Counted from the stretch's first letter, positions 49,013-57,426 are shown. The stretch: 64,000 nt of DNA from Gordonia amicalis NBRC 100051 = JCM 11271 (GCF_000332995.1 NZ_BANS01000017.1:103433-167432); one strand, 5' to 3'. Numbers and translations are program-made. The notes: generated by a model from the letters alone, not told the origin.

Positions 49013-49965
49013 CTCCCCCGGACGGACGAACCAGCAGGGCGTGGGCCGGAGGCCTGATCGCCGGCGGCGCCCTGGCATCGGCCGCCGGGATGCTCGGCAT
49101 CGCCTATGTCCGAGACCTCGTCGCAGCACGGAAGCGGGTCGGGGCGGTCACCCGCCATGTGATGGAATCACGGTGTGGCGCTGTCGAATACGCGGCACGC
49201 GGCGCGGGTGAGACGGTCCTGGTGAGCCACGGCATCTTCCAGGGCTGCGACGGTGGACTGCTGTCGGTACGCGACCTGCTGCCGGACCGACGGATCATCG
49301 TCCCGTCCCGCTTCGGATATCTCGGGTCGGTGATGCCCGCCGAGCCCTCGGTCGCCGCCCAGTCCGACGTCTTCGCCGAACTGCTCGATCACCTCGGCCA
49401 CCACGAGGTCGACGTCATCGGGATCTCCGCGGGCACGAGCGCAGCGGTCCAGTTCACGCTGCGCCATCCTCACCGGGTTCGACACCTGATCATCCTCTCC
49501 GGGAACTTTCCGGGGAGCCGCACGGCACGGATACCACCCCGATGGGCACGCTGGTTCTATTCCGATCACGCGCTGTGGCCCCTGAAAGCCTTCGCCCACC
49601 CGACGTTCCTCCGCCTCCTCGGTGTGCCGCCGGGGTTCCCTCGTTCGGCCGATGAGCGCCGTGTCGCCGAGGAGATCTCGGAGAGCATCTTCCCGGTCGC
49701 CTGGCGCCGGCGGGGAGCGGTGTTCGACGCCTATGTCGCCGACCCGGAGATCGGCACCTATGACCTCGAGGCGATCGAGGCGCCCACTCTGATCGTGCAC
49801 GCCGCCGATGATCCGCTGGCGTCCTACGGCGCGGCACGTGACGCGGCGTCGAGGATCCCCGGCGCACGACTACTCGGCCTCGATTCCGGCGGACATCTCC
49901 TCCTCGGTCAGCGCGACCGGGTGAAGGAGGTGATCGCCGATTTCGTGGAATCCCGACCCGGATGA
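49009..49965 (+). CDS. Alpha/beta hydrolase with N-terminal membrane anchor
   Basis: The product is about 318 aa from ATG 49009, which overlaps the OtsB1-like stop (ATGA). An N-terminal helix (WAGGLIAGGALASAAGMLGIAYV) could be a membrane anchor or uncleaved signal. The hydrolase fold follows: VLVSHGIFQGCDGGLLS (oxyanion region), DVIGISAGTSAAVQFTLRHP with the nucleophile Ser in GISAGT, PTLIVHAADDPLA (Asp) and GLDSGGHLLLGQ (His). The triad is complete. Because it is coupled to the trehalose-type enzyme it may act on a trehalose- or lipid-linked ester, which is only a guess. Confidence 0.88.
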   Translation: MTPPDGRTSRAWAGGLIAGGALASAAGMLGIAYVRDLVAARKRVGAVTRHVMESRCGAVEYAARGAGETVLVSHGIFQGCDGGLLSVRDLLPDRRIIVPSRFGYLGSVMPAEPSVAAQSDVFAELLDHLGHHEVDVIGISAGTSAAVQFTLRHPHRVRHLIILSGNFPGSRTARIPPRWARWFYSDHALWPLKAFAHPTFLRLLGVPPGFPRSADERRVAEEISESIFPVAWRRRGAVFDAYVADPEIGTYDLEAIEAPTLIVHAADDPLASYGAARDAASRIPGARLLGLDSGGHLLLGQRDRVKEVIADFVESRPG

Positions 49966-50104
49966 ACCGGTCGCCGACCAAGAAGCCAAAGATCGCGCCG
50001 CCGAGTGGCAAACGGGTCCTTCACGCCGCGGGCGCGAGTAACGTGCGCCCACACGGCCGCGCATGGACCGACGGCGCGACGACACCCATTCGAGGTGATA
50101 TCGA

Positions 50105-52738
50105 ATGCCGAAAACCCACGTGGACACCGAATCGCAGACGCCAGACCACCCCCGAGCGTCGGCGCTGACACCCGAGACCACCGTCGAGGTCGATGGTGTG
50201 GTCGAGAGGGCCGCGGCCGCTGCGGCGGAGTTCCGCACACTCGACCAGCACCGGGTCGACGCGATCGTCGCGGCCATGGCGCGGGCCGGAGTGCGGGCCG
50301 CCGCCGAACTCGCCGCGGTGGCGATCGAGGAAACCGGCTTCGGGGTCTTCGAGGACAAGGTCGTCAAGAACTATGTCGCGACGGAGTTCCTCCACGACCA
50401 CCTCAAGGACAAGACGTCGGTGGGCGTGATCGAGGAGGACCACGAACGCGGTGTCGTGCGGGTGGCCGAGCCCATCGGCGTCGTGCTCGCGATCACTCCG
50501 GTCACCAATCCCACGTCGACGGTGCTGTACAAGGCGATCGTCGCGGCGAAGACGCGCAATGCCATCGTCTTCCGCCCCTCGCCGGTGGCGGCGCGTTCCT
50601 GTGAACGGACGGTGGCGATCCTGCGTGAGGCAGCCGAGGCGGCCGGTATGCCCCCCGGCGCTCTGCAGGTGATCCCCGACGCCGCCCACGAGGTGACCCA
50701 TTATCTGTTCCGGCACCGGCTCGTCGACTTCATCTGGGTCACCGGCGGGCGGAAGATCGTCGCACTCGCCAACGCGGCCGGCAAACCCGGACTCAGCGTC
50801 GGACCCGGCAACGCGCCGATCTACCTGCACCGGACCGCCGACATCGAAGCCGCTGTCGTCGACATCCTGATCTCCAAGACCTTTGACGCCTCCGTCATCT
50901 GCCCCGCGGAACAGACCTGCATCGTCGACGACGCGATCTACGACGCCACGGTCGAGGAGTTCCGCCGGATGGGCGCACATCTGCTCACCGACGAGCAGTC
51001 CGCGGCCATCGCCGACTTCGCGTTCGGCGGCGGCGACAAGGTCAACCTCGGTGCACTCGGCCGGCCGGCTCCGGAACTGGCCGCCCGCGCCGGTTTCGCC
51101 GTGGACCCTTCGGTGAAGGTGCTGCTGGCGCCGCTGCCGTCGGATCTCGACGAGCTCGCGGCACACCCGCTCGTGCAGGAGAAGCTGATGCCCGTCCTCG
51201 GACTCGTCCGCGCCCGCGACGTGCACCACGGGATCGACGCCGCGGTCCTGGTCACCGAACACGGCGGTCTCGGCCACACCTCTGCCGTCTATGCCAACGA
51301 TCAGTCGGTCGTCGACGCCTACAGTGCCGCAGTACGCACCGGGCGGATCCTCGTCAACGCACCCACCGCGGTCGGAGCCCTGGGCGGGATCTACAACGAT
51401 CTCCCGCCCACCTTCTCACTGGGCTGCGGCACCTGGGGCGGGTCGAGCACCACCGAGAACGTGAACTATCTCCAGCTGCTGAACATCAAGACCGTCGCTC
51501 ATCGACGCAGCCCGTCCCAGTGGTTCCGCGTGCCCGCGAACACCTTCTTCAACGCCGGCGCACTGGACAATCTCCGCGACGTCCCGTGCACGGATGTCGT
51601 GGTCGTCACCGACGTCCTGAGCGCCGAACGCGGAGTGGTCGACGAATTGCGTGCCCACTTGCACGCCCAACACGTCCGGGTCTTCGCCGAGGTCGAGCCG
51701 GAACCGGACGAGGCGACGATCCGTCGTGGCGTCGCCGTGCTGGAGAGTCAGCCGCCGGATCTGCTCATCGCCGTCGGAGGCGGGTCGGTGATCGACGCCG
51801 CCAAGGCGATCCGGCTCTTCCACGAGCACCCCGACACCGACCTGGCCGAGCTGACCCTGCCGTTCCTCGATCCCCGCAAGCGGTTGGCGGAGTACCCGCA
51901 GGACCCGCACACCCTGCGGCTGGTGGCGATTCCCACCACCGCCGGTACAGGGTCCGAGGTGTCACCGGCCGCGGTGCTGACCGTCGCGGGCCGCAAGGAG
52001 ACCCTCGTCGACTACTCCCTCGTCCCGGACATGGCGATCGTGGATCCGACGCTGACCCTCTCCATGCCGCGCGCACTGACCGTCGACACCGGCGTCGACG
52101 CGCTCACCCACGCATTGGAAGCTGTCGCCTCGATCTTCGCCTCCCCGTACACCGACGCGTTCTGCGTCCAGGCCGCACGACTCATCTTCGACGCGTTGCC
52201 CCGTGCGTACGACGATCCGACCGACCTCGCGGCCCGCACCGACATGGCCAACGCCGCCACTCTCGCGGGGCTCGCCTTCTCGAACGCGTTCGTGGGGACC
52301 AATCACGCGCTCGCACACGCCGTCGGCGCTGCATTCGGTATCGCGCACGGTCGGGTGAACGGCGTGTTCCTGCCTCACACGCTGCGCTACAACGCCGCGG
52401 TGCCGACGAAGTTCATGCCCGCGCCGGGATATTCGGCGTACGTCGCGCCGCAGAAGTATGCGCAACTGGGTCGGGTCGTCTTCGGCGGCCGCGACCCCGC
52501 CGAGAGCCGGCGCCGACTGTTCCAGGGCGTGGAAGATCTGCTGCGCAAGCTGGGAGTGCCACGCACCCTCGCGGAGATCGGCGTGCCCGAAGCGGAGTTC
52601 CTGGACGCGTTGCCCGAACTCGCGATGAATGCGTTCCAGGACCTGAGCAACCGCACCAACCCGCGGATGCCGCTCATCAGCGAGATCACCGACCTGCTCA
52701 AACTCGGCTACTACGGTGAGGATGATCATGCCCACTGA
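50105..52738 (+). CDS. adhE: Bifunctional acetaldehyde-CoA/alcohol dehydrogenase (AdhE-type)
   Basis: The product has 877 aa, the full AdhE fusion length. The N-terminal acylating aldehyde dehydrogenase (~1-450) has AITPVTNPTSTVLYKAI, VTGGRKIVALA, GPGNAPIYLH and the catalytic Cys266 in FDASVICPAEQT. The C-terminal iron alcohol dehydrogenase (~470-870) has LLIAVGGGSVIDAAKAIRL, PTTAGTGSEVSPAAVLT, DTGVDALTHALEAV and the metal histidines in TNHALAHAVGAAFGIAHGRV and FLPHTLRYN. It interconverts acetyl-CoA and ethanol through acetaldehyde with NADH. Such fusions are mostly known from fermenters, so in a largely aerobic lineage it suggests hypoxic redox balancing or alcohol use. AdhE proteins often form spirosomes. 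Confidence 0.94.
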   Translation: MPKTHVDTESQTPDHPRASALTPETTVEVDGVVERAAAAAAEFRTLDQHRVDAIVAAMARAGVRAAAELAAVAIEETGFGVFEDKVVKNYVATEFLHDHLKDKTSVGVIEEDHERGVVRVAEPIGVVLAITPVTNPTSTVLYKAIVAAKTRNAIVFRPSPVAARSCERTVAILREAAEAAGMPPGALQVIPDAAHEVTHYLFRHRLVDFIWVTGGRKIVALANAAGKPGLSVGPGNAPIYLHRTADIEAAVVDILISKTFDASVICPAEQTCIVDDAIYDATVEEFRRMGAHLLTDEQSAAIADFAFGGGDKVNLGALGRPAPELAARAGFAVDPSVKVLLAPLPSDLDELAAHPLVQEKLMPVLGLVRARDVHHGIDAAVLVTEHGGLGHTSAVYANDQSVVDAYSAAVRTGRILVNAPTAVGALGGIYNDLPPTFSLGCGTWGGSSTTENVNYLQLLNIKTVAHRRSPSQWFRVPANTFFNAGALDNLRDVPCTDVVVVTDVLSAERGVVDELRAHLHAQHVRVFAEVEPEPDEATIRRGVAVLESQPPDLLIAVGGGSVIDAAKAIRLFHEHPDTDLAELTLPFLDPRKRLAEYPQDPHTLRLVAIPTTAGTGSEVSPAAVLTVAGRKETLVDYSLVPDMAIVDPTLTLSMPRALTVDTGVDALTHALEAVASIFASPYTDAFCVQAARLIFDALPRAYDDPTDLAARTDMANAATLAGLAFSNAFVGTNHALAHAVGAAFGIAHGRVNGVFLPHTLRYNAAVPTKFMPAPGYSAYVAPQKYAQLGRVVFGGRDPAESRRRLFQGVEDLLRKLGVPRTLAEIGVPEAEFLDALPELAMNAFQDLSNRTNPRMPLISEITDLLKLGYYGEDDHAH

Positions 52739-53165
52739 CCGCGCTTCCCAGACCGTCGAGGTCGACGCCCCGCTCGAGACCGTGCTCGCGACGCTGCGCG
52801 ACCTCGAGAGCCAGCCCGAGTGGATTCCGGAGATCCTCGAGGCGGAGATCCTCGAGACCGACCCGGAGACCGGACTTGCCCGCACGGCCAGGTTCAAGGC
52901 GTCCGCGACCGTCGGGACAGACAGTTACACGCTCACCTATGAGCACCGCGACGACGGCATGAGCTGGTCGATGCTCGAAGGGCGCATGCAGACCGGCCAG
53001 GAAGGCCGCTACCAACTCGACGCGACGGGCCCTGACACGACCTCGGTCACCTATGAGCTCACGATCCATCACAATCTGCCGCTGCCCGGGTTCGTGCGCA
53101 AAAGGGTGATCAAGGGACTCGTGGACAGCACACTGACCGGTTTGACGAAACGTTTCGCCAAGTGA
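52728..53165 (+). CDS. SRPBCC (START-like) domain protein
   Basis: The product has 145 aa from ATG 52728, inside the last codons of adhE and after GTGAGG; an in-frame ATG at 52716 is possible. The sequence fits the polyketide cyclase/coenzyme Q-binding branch of SRPBCC: QTVEVDAPLETVLATLRDLESQPEW at the N terminus (residues ~7-31), LTYEHRDDGMSWSMLEG, and a C-terminal helix VDSTLTGLTKRFAK. It is a ligand-binding helix-grip fold without obvious catalytic residues. Overlap with adhE implies co-translation. It may bind a hydrophobic ligand linked to the alcohol/aldehyde pathway; this is inference. Confidence 0.82.
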   Translation: MPTDRASQTVEVDAPLETVLATLRDLESQPEWIPEILEAEILETDPETGLARTARFKASATVGTDSYTLTYEHRDDGMSWSMLEGRMQTGQEGRYQLDATGPDTTSVTYELTIHHNLPLPGFVRKRVIKGLVDSTLTGLTKRFAK

Positions 53166-53205
53166 GATCCGAACCCGCACCAACACGGCGCGAAGGAGAC
53201 CAGGC

Positions 53206-53676
53206 ATGACAGATCCGTCCACCGAACCCCAGATCGTCGAGCTGACCCCGGCGCGGGTCGCGGTACATCGCGAGAAGGTCCCGATGACCGGCCTTCCCCA
53301 ATTCTTCGATCGTTCGTTCCACGCGGTGGACGACGCGATGCGGAACGCGGGCGCAAGCGTTGTCGGACCACCGCTGGGCCTCTACTACGGCATGCCCACG
53401 GACACTGTGGATGTGGCGGCCGGGTTTCCCACGGACCGCGACGTCTCGGTGGACGGAGAAGTCACTACCGAAACCCTTCCGGGCGGTCGCGCCGCGCAGA
53501 TCCTGCACATCGGCTCCTACGATGCGATGGAGCAGACCTACGGCCGGCTGATGCAGTGGTTGCAGGCCCAGAATCTGAGGCCGGCCGGGGTGATGTGGGA
53601 GAGCTACCTGACCGAGCCCGACGAGAACGATCTGTCGTCGATGCAGACCCTGATCGTGTGGCCGTTGGAGGACTAG
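53206..53676 (+). CDS. GyrI-like small-molecule-binding domain protein
   Basis: The product has 156 aa with AAGGAG ten bases upstream. The fold is that of the AraC effector-binding/GyrI (SOUL-like) family: QIVELTPARVAVHREKVPM, GLPQFFDRSFHAV, PLGLYYGMPTDTVDVAAGFP, LPGGRAAQILHIGSYDAM and AGVMWESYLTEP with the usual buried Glu. It has no DNA-binding part, so it is a stand-alone ligand binder. Related proteins bind drugs or hydrolyse cyclopropanoid toxins. It lies 40 bases after the SRPBCC gene on the same strand. Confidence 0.85.
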   Translation: MTDPSTEPQIVELTPARVAVHREKVPMTGLPQFFDRSFHAVDDAMRNAGASVVGPPLGLYYGMPTDTVDVAAGFPTDRDVSVDGEVTTETLPGGRAAQILHIGSYDAMEQTYGRLMQWLQAQNLRPAGVMWESYLTEPDENDLSSMQTLIVWPLED

Positions 53677-53761
53677 ACGACGCTCAGCGGGTTCCGGGAG
53701 CGATCGGATCTCGTGAGGAGACAACAAAGGCCTCGTCGTCACGACGAGACCTTTGTCTCTG

Positions 53762-53833
53762 TGGTCCCGGCTGGGATCGAACCAGCGACCTTCCCGGTGT
53801 GAACGGGACGCTCTTCCACTGAGCCACGGGACC
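53762..53833 (-). tRNA. tRNA-Val (anticodon CAC)
   Basis: The 72-nt cloverleaf has acceptor stem GGTCCCG/CGGGACC, discriminator A, anticodon stem TCCCG/CGGGA with loop TTCACAC (anticodon CAC, reads GUG), and T arm with GTTCGATCC. CCA is not encoded. Confidence 0.95.
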
Positions 53834-54008
53834 GTGTCGGGCGCCTGATGTCGGTGACAGGGGCGCCTGCGCACGAGCCAGAAGATTACACGGGTTCCGC
53901 AGAGTTCCCAAATCACGGACGTGTGCCACGTCACAGTCGTCGGTTTTGGCGGTCCGGAGTAATCACACGCTGGGAATTCGTCTTTCGCCAGCCCTCTGAC
54001 CAGGCGAT

Positions 54009-54038
54009 TTGTAAAGTTCGGAATCCATCGCGTAAGTT
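54009..54038 (+). promoter_or_regulatory. Possible promoter of the tRNA-Gly/Cys/Val cluster
   Basis: A ttgtaa -35-like box (54009-54014) and a taagtt -10-like box (54033-54038) are 18 bases apart, ~48 bases before tRNA-Gly. The surrounding 253-bp spacer (53834-54086) is less G+C-rich than its neighbours and shows no other feature. Confidence 0.35.
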
Positions 54039-54086
54039 TCTCTTCGCACCGCGAGCAGCAAGATCCACAAGATCGCTCGTGGGCAT

Positions 54087-54159
54087 GCGGATGTAGCGCA
54101 GCTGGTAGCGCATCACCTTGCCAAGGTGAGGGTCGCGGGTTCGAATCCCGTCATCCGCT
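54087..54159 (+). tRNA. tRNA-Gly (anticodon GCC)
   Basis: The 73-nt cloverleaf has acceptor GCGGATG/CATCCGC, discriminator T, anticodon stem TCACC/GGTGA with loop TTGCCAA (GCC, reads GGC/GGU), and a T arm with GGTTCGAATCC. CCA is not encoded. Confidence 0.95.
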
Positions 54160-54181
54160 CGGCGCGAGTCGACTCGCATCT

Positions 54182-54252
54182 GGTGGTGTGGCCGAGTGGT
54201 GAGGCAACGGCCTGCAAAGCCGTGTACACGGGTTCGATTCCCGTCGCCACCT
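54182..54252 (+). tRNA. tRNA-Cys (anticodon GCA)
   Basis: The 71-nt cloverleaf has acceptor GGTGGTG/CGCCACC (one G-U pair), anticodon stem ACGGC/GCCGT with loop CTGCAAA (GCA), and T-arm GGTTCGATTCC. Discriminator T and an encoded CCA (54253-54255) follow. Confidence 0.95.
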
Positions 54253-54275
54253 CCACACCACAATTTCATATCCCC

Positions 54276-54347
54276 GCGCGATTAGCTCAGTGGGAGAGCG
54301 CTTCCCTGACACGGAAGAGGTCACAAGTTCAATCCTTGTATCGCGCA
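54276..54347 (+). tRNA. tRNA-Val (anticodon GAC)
   Basis: The 72-nt cloverleaf has acceptor GCGCGAT/ATCGCGC, discriminator A, anticodon stem CTTCC/GGAAG with loop CTGACAC (GAC, reads GUC/GUU), T-arm AGTTCAATCCT, and an encoded CCA (54348-54350). It is the last gene of the cluster. Confidence 0.95.
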
Positions 54348-54356
54348 CCATCGTCG

Positions 54357-54386
54357 TTCAGCCCCGATCTGTAGATCGGGGCTGAA
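54357..54386 (+). terminator. Terminator hairpin of the tRNA cluster
   Basis: A perfect palindrome, arms 54357-54370 and 54373-54386 (ttcagccccgatct and its inverse complement), starts 7 bases after the tRNA-Val CCA. The tight centre would open to a ~6-base loop. The following sequence is only weakly T-rich. Confidence 0.75.
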
Positions 54387-54436
54387 CTCGTTGTGCGGCC
54401 ACCCCCGGGGAGTGAACAACCCCTCCCAAATAAGTC

Positions 54437-54470
54437 GAGTGCTAAGTTATTTTGCATGCGAGTACTTAGT
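54437..54470. promoter_or_regulatory. Operator-like repeat upstream of the first LLM gene
   Basis: Two 11-base sites, gagtgctaagt (54437-54447) and gagtacttagt (54460-54470), match at 9 of 11 positions and start 23 bases apart. Each is itself partly palindromic (act-agt). They lie in a short AT-rich spacer 36-69 bases before the ATG at 54506. Confidence 0.4.
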
Positions 54471-54505
54471 GGATGTGCGCCCGCCGACCGTCGGACGGAG
54501 CGATC

Positions 54506-55402
54506 ATGACCTCGATCGGGATGACACTCCCCCAGCTCGGTTCAGCCGTGTCTGCGTCACTCGTCCGCGACTTCGTCCAGCAGGCGGACGACATGGGTTT
54601 CGACTCGCTCTGGGTGCAGGACCACTTCTTGTACTCACTCAAGCAGGCCGGCGAGTACGGCGGCAGCGCCCAATCGCAACCCGACGTCTATCGCTCGGTC
54701 TGGGCCCCGACCGAGCTGCTGGCCGCGGTGGCCACCTGGACGACTCGCATGGAGCTGGGCACGAGCATCCTGGTGGGCGGGAATCACTGGCCCGCCCAAC
54801 TCGCCAATCGCCTGGCCACGATCGACCAGCTCAGCGCCGGGCGGTTGACCGTCGTCGGGCTGAGTGTGGGCTGGTCGGTGGAAGAGCATGTGGCCATGGG
54901 AGTCGACCCCCGAACCCGCGGCCGGCGCATGGACGATTTCGTTCCGGCCCTGCGAGCCTGCTGGGGCGAGGATCCGGTCGAGCATCACGGGGAGTTCTTC
55001 GAGATCGGACCCGCAGTGATGCGTCCGAAACCGGTGTCCACACCCAAACTGATGTCCGGCATGTACTCCGAGCAGGGACTCGCAAGGACGGCAAGGGATT
55101 TCGACCTCTGGAATCCCGGTTCCGCCCCGATCGCCACGGTCGTGGACACCCTGGGACAGATGAACAGCCGGCGTCCGGCCTCGATGGCGCCACTCAACGC
55201 CATCTATCGCCTCGCCCAGCAATCCACCGCGGGCGTACGGCTCGACGTGGCACAGATGACCACACGCGTCAGCGAATGCGTTGCCGCCGGCCTGGAAGGC
55301 GTCATCGTCGAGACCAACTTCTGCTCGGAGATCACCGAAGCCGCCGACTGGCTCGGAGTTCTCGCGAACCTGGCCCCGCTCGTCGACGCCGCGCGGGGCT
55401 GA
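54506..55402 (+). CDS. Luciferase-like (LLM class) flavin or F420-dependent oxidoreductase
   Basis: The product is about 298 aa from ATG 54506 (MTSIGMTLPQLGSAVSASLV) with GGACGGAG upstream. The TIM-barrel luciferase family is recognisable: VQQADDMGFDSLWVQDHF, ELGTSILVGGNHWPAQLANRLATIDQLS at residues ~80-107, GRLTVVGLSVGWSVEEH, MDDFVPALRACW and FEIGPAVMRPKPV. In mycolata many such proteins use F420; FMN cannot be excluded. The substrate is unknown. The region near FDLWNPGSAPIATVVDTL is shorter than in long family members. It opens the accessory stretch just after the tRNA cluster and is convergent with the aminotransferase gene. Confidence 0.88.
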   Translation: MTSIGMTLPQLGSAVSASLVRDFVQQADDMGFDSLWVQDHFLYSLKQAGEYGGSAQSQPDVYRSVWAPTELLAAVATWTTRMELGTSILVGGNHWPAQLANRLATIDQLSAGRLTVVGLSVGWSVEEHVAMGVDPRTRGRRMDDFVPALRACWGEDPVEHHGEFFEIGPAVMRPKPVSTPKLMSGMYSEQGLARTARDFDLWNPGSAPIATVVDTLGQMNSRRPASMAPLNAIYRLAQQSTAGVRLDVAQMTTRVSECVAAGLEGVIVETNFCSEITEAADWLGVLANLAPLVDAARG

Positions 55403-55436
55403 CCGGGCCGACCGCGGATCGCCGCGGCCGGCCCGG
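55403..55436. terminator. GC-rich hairpin between convergent genes
   Basis: The outer stem ccgggcc/ggcccgg (55403-55409 with 55430-55436) and inner stem ccgcgg/ccgcgg (55412-55417 with 55422-55427) fill the 40-bp gap between the LLM gene and the aminotransferase gene. There is no T tract; a weak bidirectional terminator is likely. Confidence 0.5.
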
Positions 55437-55442
55437 AACGCC

Positions 55443-56847
55443 TCAGCCCACGAGCCCGCTGTCGACGACCGAGCGTTCCAGCGCGTCGAGGAACATCGCG
55501 ACGTCGTCGTCGGTCATCGGGGACGTCACCGTCCCGAGTGCCGATTTGAACATCAGGATCCCCTGGTTGTAGAGGCTGGTGGTGAGCAGGTTGGTCACCG
55601 CCTTGTCCGAGGTGAGAACCGTCTCCAGGTCGACGACCGGCGTCGGGGTCCAGTGGATGCCGAAGACGTGGGCGAAGCCGGTGACCTGGAGCGGCGCGTG
55701 ATGCCGGCGACCGATGTCGCGGACACCCTGCCGGAGCCGTTCGCCGAGCCGGTTGAGATGGTCGTGTACCTCGGGTGTCAGCGCGCGGACCTGCGCCAGC
55801 CCCGCGGCGAGGGTCGCCGGTATCCCGCCGAGAGTGGTCGCGTGCCGCATCTGCGTCATCGGATCGAGAACCGGATCGACCAGCGCCATGATGTCGGCGC
55901 GGCCACCGTAGGCGGCCAGCGGCAGGCCGCCGCCGATGGCCTTGCCCAGGGTGGTCAGGTCGGGTTCGATCCCGAAGTGCCCCTGCGCCCCGTGGACATC
56001 CATCGGGAACGAGACGACCTCGTCGAGGACGACGAGCATTCCGTGCCGCCTCGTGACCTCGCGGAGTCTGGCCAGGAACTCCGGAGTCGCCGGGATCATC
56101 CCGGTTCCGCCGAGGATCGGCTCGACGATGACGGCGGCGATCTCGTCGGCATGCCGGTCCAGGATCTGCTCGGACTCGTCGGAGTGGTTGTACGGCAACA
56201 GCACCACGGCATCCTCGACGCCCGGGATGAGGCCGGGCGGGACCGCGCCCCGGATCCGCGAAGCGGCCGTTGGCGACGAGCGACAGGTCGTGGGTGCCGT
56301 GGTAGCCACCGCGCATCTTGGCGATCTTCGGCCGGCCGGTGAAAGCACGCGCCAGACGTAGCGCCGTCATCGTCGCCTCGGTACCGGACGCGGTGAACCT
56401 GATCTGCTCCATCGACGGGAGACGACGATGGAGTTCGGCCGCCAGGTCGGCACCCAGCGATACGTGCGGCGAGCAATAGGTGGTGCCCCGCCGCAACTGA
56501 GCGATGGTCGCGTCCAACACATCCGGGTGACAGTGCCCGAGCGGCAGCAACCAGTCGCCGGACATCACATCCAGATACTTGTTGCCGTCGGCGTCCCACG
56601 CGTAGGCGCCGTCGGCGCGCTCGAAGTAGACCGGATGGGGACTCATGAAGCCGAGACCGCCGGGAACCCCGCCCGGAATGTGCTCGCGTGCCCGCGCGAA
56701 CGCCTCGCGCGATGTCGCGGTCCGGGACTCGAAGACGCCTTCGACCTCCGCGCGCCACCGCTCCACTCGGTCGGCGTCGGCGCCGTCCAGGTCGACGCGG
56801 TTCGTCTCCACGCCCGATTCCGTTACGCCGCCTGCTGTTTCGGTCAT
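55443..56847 (-). pseudogene. Class III aminotransferase (glutamate-1-semialdehyde aminomutase-like), frameshifted
   Basis: The start ATG 56845-56847 (MTETAGGVTESGVETN) has a perfect AGGAGG. The first frame reads the fold-type I N-terminal half (YFERADGAYAWDADGNKYLD, DWLLPLGHCHP, RFTASGTEATMTALRLARA, MRGGYHGTHDLS). The rest, in another frame, gives AAVIVEPILGG, LVVLDEVVSF and the PLP lysine in TLGKAIGGGLPLAAYGG. One extra C in the run CCCC at 56248-56251 accounts for the switch: without it the join reads FADPGAVPPGLIPG and a normal 467-aa protein results. It is either a real frameshift mutation or a base-calling error in a homopolymer. The promiscuous family and accessory context argue for secondary or catabolic metabolism and not haem synthesis. 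It is divergent from the epoxide-hydrolase-like gene. Confidence 0.85.
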
Positions 56848-56947
56848 CCCGATCCCTCCTGACGCGCTGTTATATCGTGCTTTCATTAATTGATGTATAG
56901 ACTACTTTCTTGTAGGCTACGTCACAATCGCCGAGGACGAAGGAGCC
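56848..56947. promoter_or_regulatory. AT-rich divergent promoter region
   Basis: This 100-bp spacer between the divergent aminotransferase and epoxide-hydrolase-like genes contains a markedly AT-rich core (56870-56912), including the near-palindrome cattaattgatg (56884-56895) and a tatagact element (56896-56903) usable as a -10 for the rightward gene. Confidence 0.5.
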
Positions 56948-57364
56948 GTGTTGATCGAGTTGCCCCGCCCCGTCGCGGAATTCTTCGACGCCGTCAACTC
57001 CCGCGACTTCGACGCCCTCGCCTGCTGTCTCGCCGAGGACATCTCGTACCACCTGGCCGTGCCCTACCCACCGGTGACGGGCCGCACCGCCGTCGTGGAT
57101 GCGTTACGCGTCTCCTTGACGGCCGCCGACCGAGTCAGCTGGGAACCGAGAAGTCACCTCGCCGACCACGATCGGGCATTCGTCGAGCGCGTCGACCGGT
57201 TCTGGTTCGGAGCCCACGAAGCAGCGATCGAGGTCACCGGAGTCTTCGAACTCGCCGGCGACACGATCGGTGCCATCCGCGACTACGCCGACCTCGACAC
57301 CTGGCGGCAGCGAAAGGCCGCTGCACTCAACGCCGTGCGGCGGGCAGACGAAGGAGACCGATGA
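56948..57364 (+). CDS. Limonene-1,2-epoxide hydrolase-like (SnoaL/NTF2-fold) protein
   Basis: The product has 138 aa from GTG 56948 with GAAGGAG upstream. The NTF2-like cone fold is suggested by PVAEFFDAVNSRDFDALACC, PPVTGRTAVVDALR and the strand pattern at the end. The catalytic Arg-Asp-Asp arrangement of limonene epoxide hydrolase is seen as ERVDRFWFG (R81, D83) and AIRDYADLDTW (D112), spaced much as in the Rhodococcus enzyme (R99, D101, D132). It may add water to an epoxide by a one-step mechanism. The alternative is a non-enzymatic or cyclase SnoaL protein. It is followed by a possible 17-codon frame overlapping its stop, then the STAND/LuxR gene. Confidence 0.8.
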   Translation: MLIELPRPVAEFFDAVNSRDFDALACCLAEDISYHLAVPYPPVTGRTAVVDALRVSLTAADRVSWEPRSHLADHDRAFVERVDRFWFGAHEAAIEVTGVFELAGDTIGAIRDYADLDTWRQRKAAALNAVRRADEGDR

Positions 57365-57414
57365 CCGTCGCCGACCGGTCCGATGGAGGCCGACTTCTCC
57401 CGCAGGCAAGGTGA
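57361..57414 (+). other. Possible 17-codon reading frame overlapping the previous stop
   Basis: An ATGA overlap at 57361-57364 opens a frame MTVADRSDGGRLLPQAR ending at 57412-57414, 12 bases before the LuxR-type GTG. It could serve translational coupling or be a chance frame. It has no recognisable domain. Confidence 0.2.
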
Positions 57415-57426
57415 GATACTGGGCCG

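Noticed and set aside
53834..54086. Small gene in the spacer between tRNA-Val(CAC) and tRNA-Gly
   Set aside because: Open frames on both strands run through the tRNA sequences and lack ribosome sites; the spacer is better explained as tRNA promoter DNA.
54341..54386. Phage attachment site formed by the tRNA-Val(GAC) 3' end
   Set aside because: No second copy of the tRNA 3' sequence and no integrase were found in the window, so only the possibility is noted under findings.
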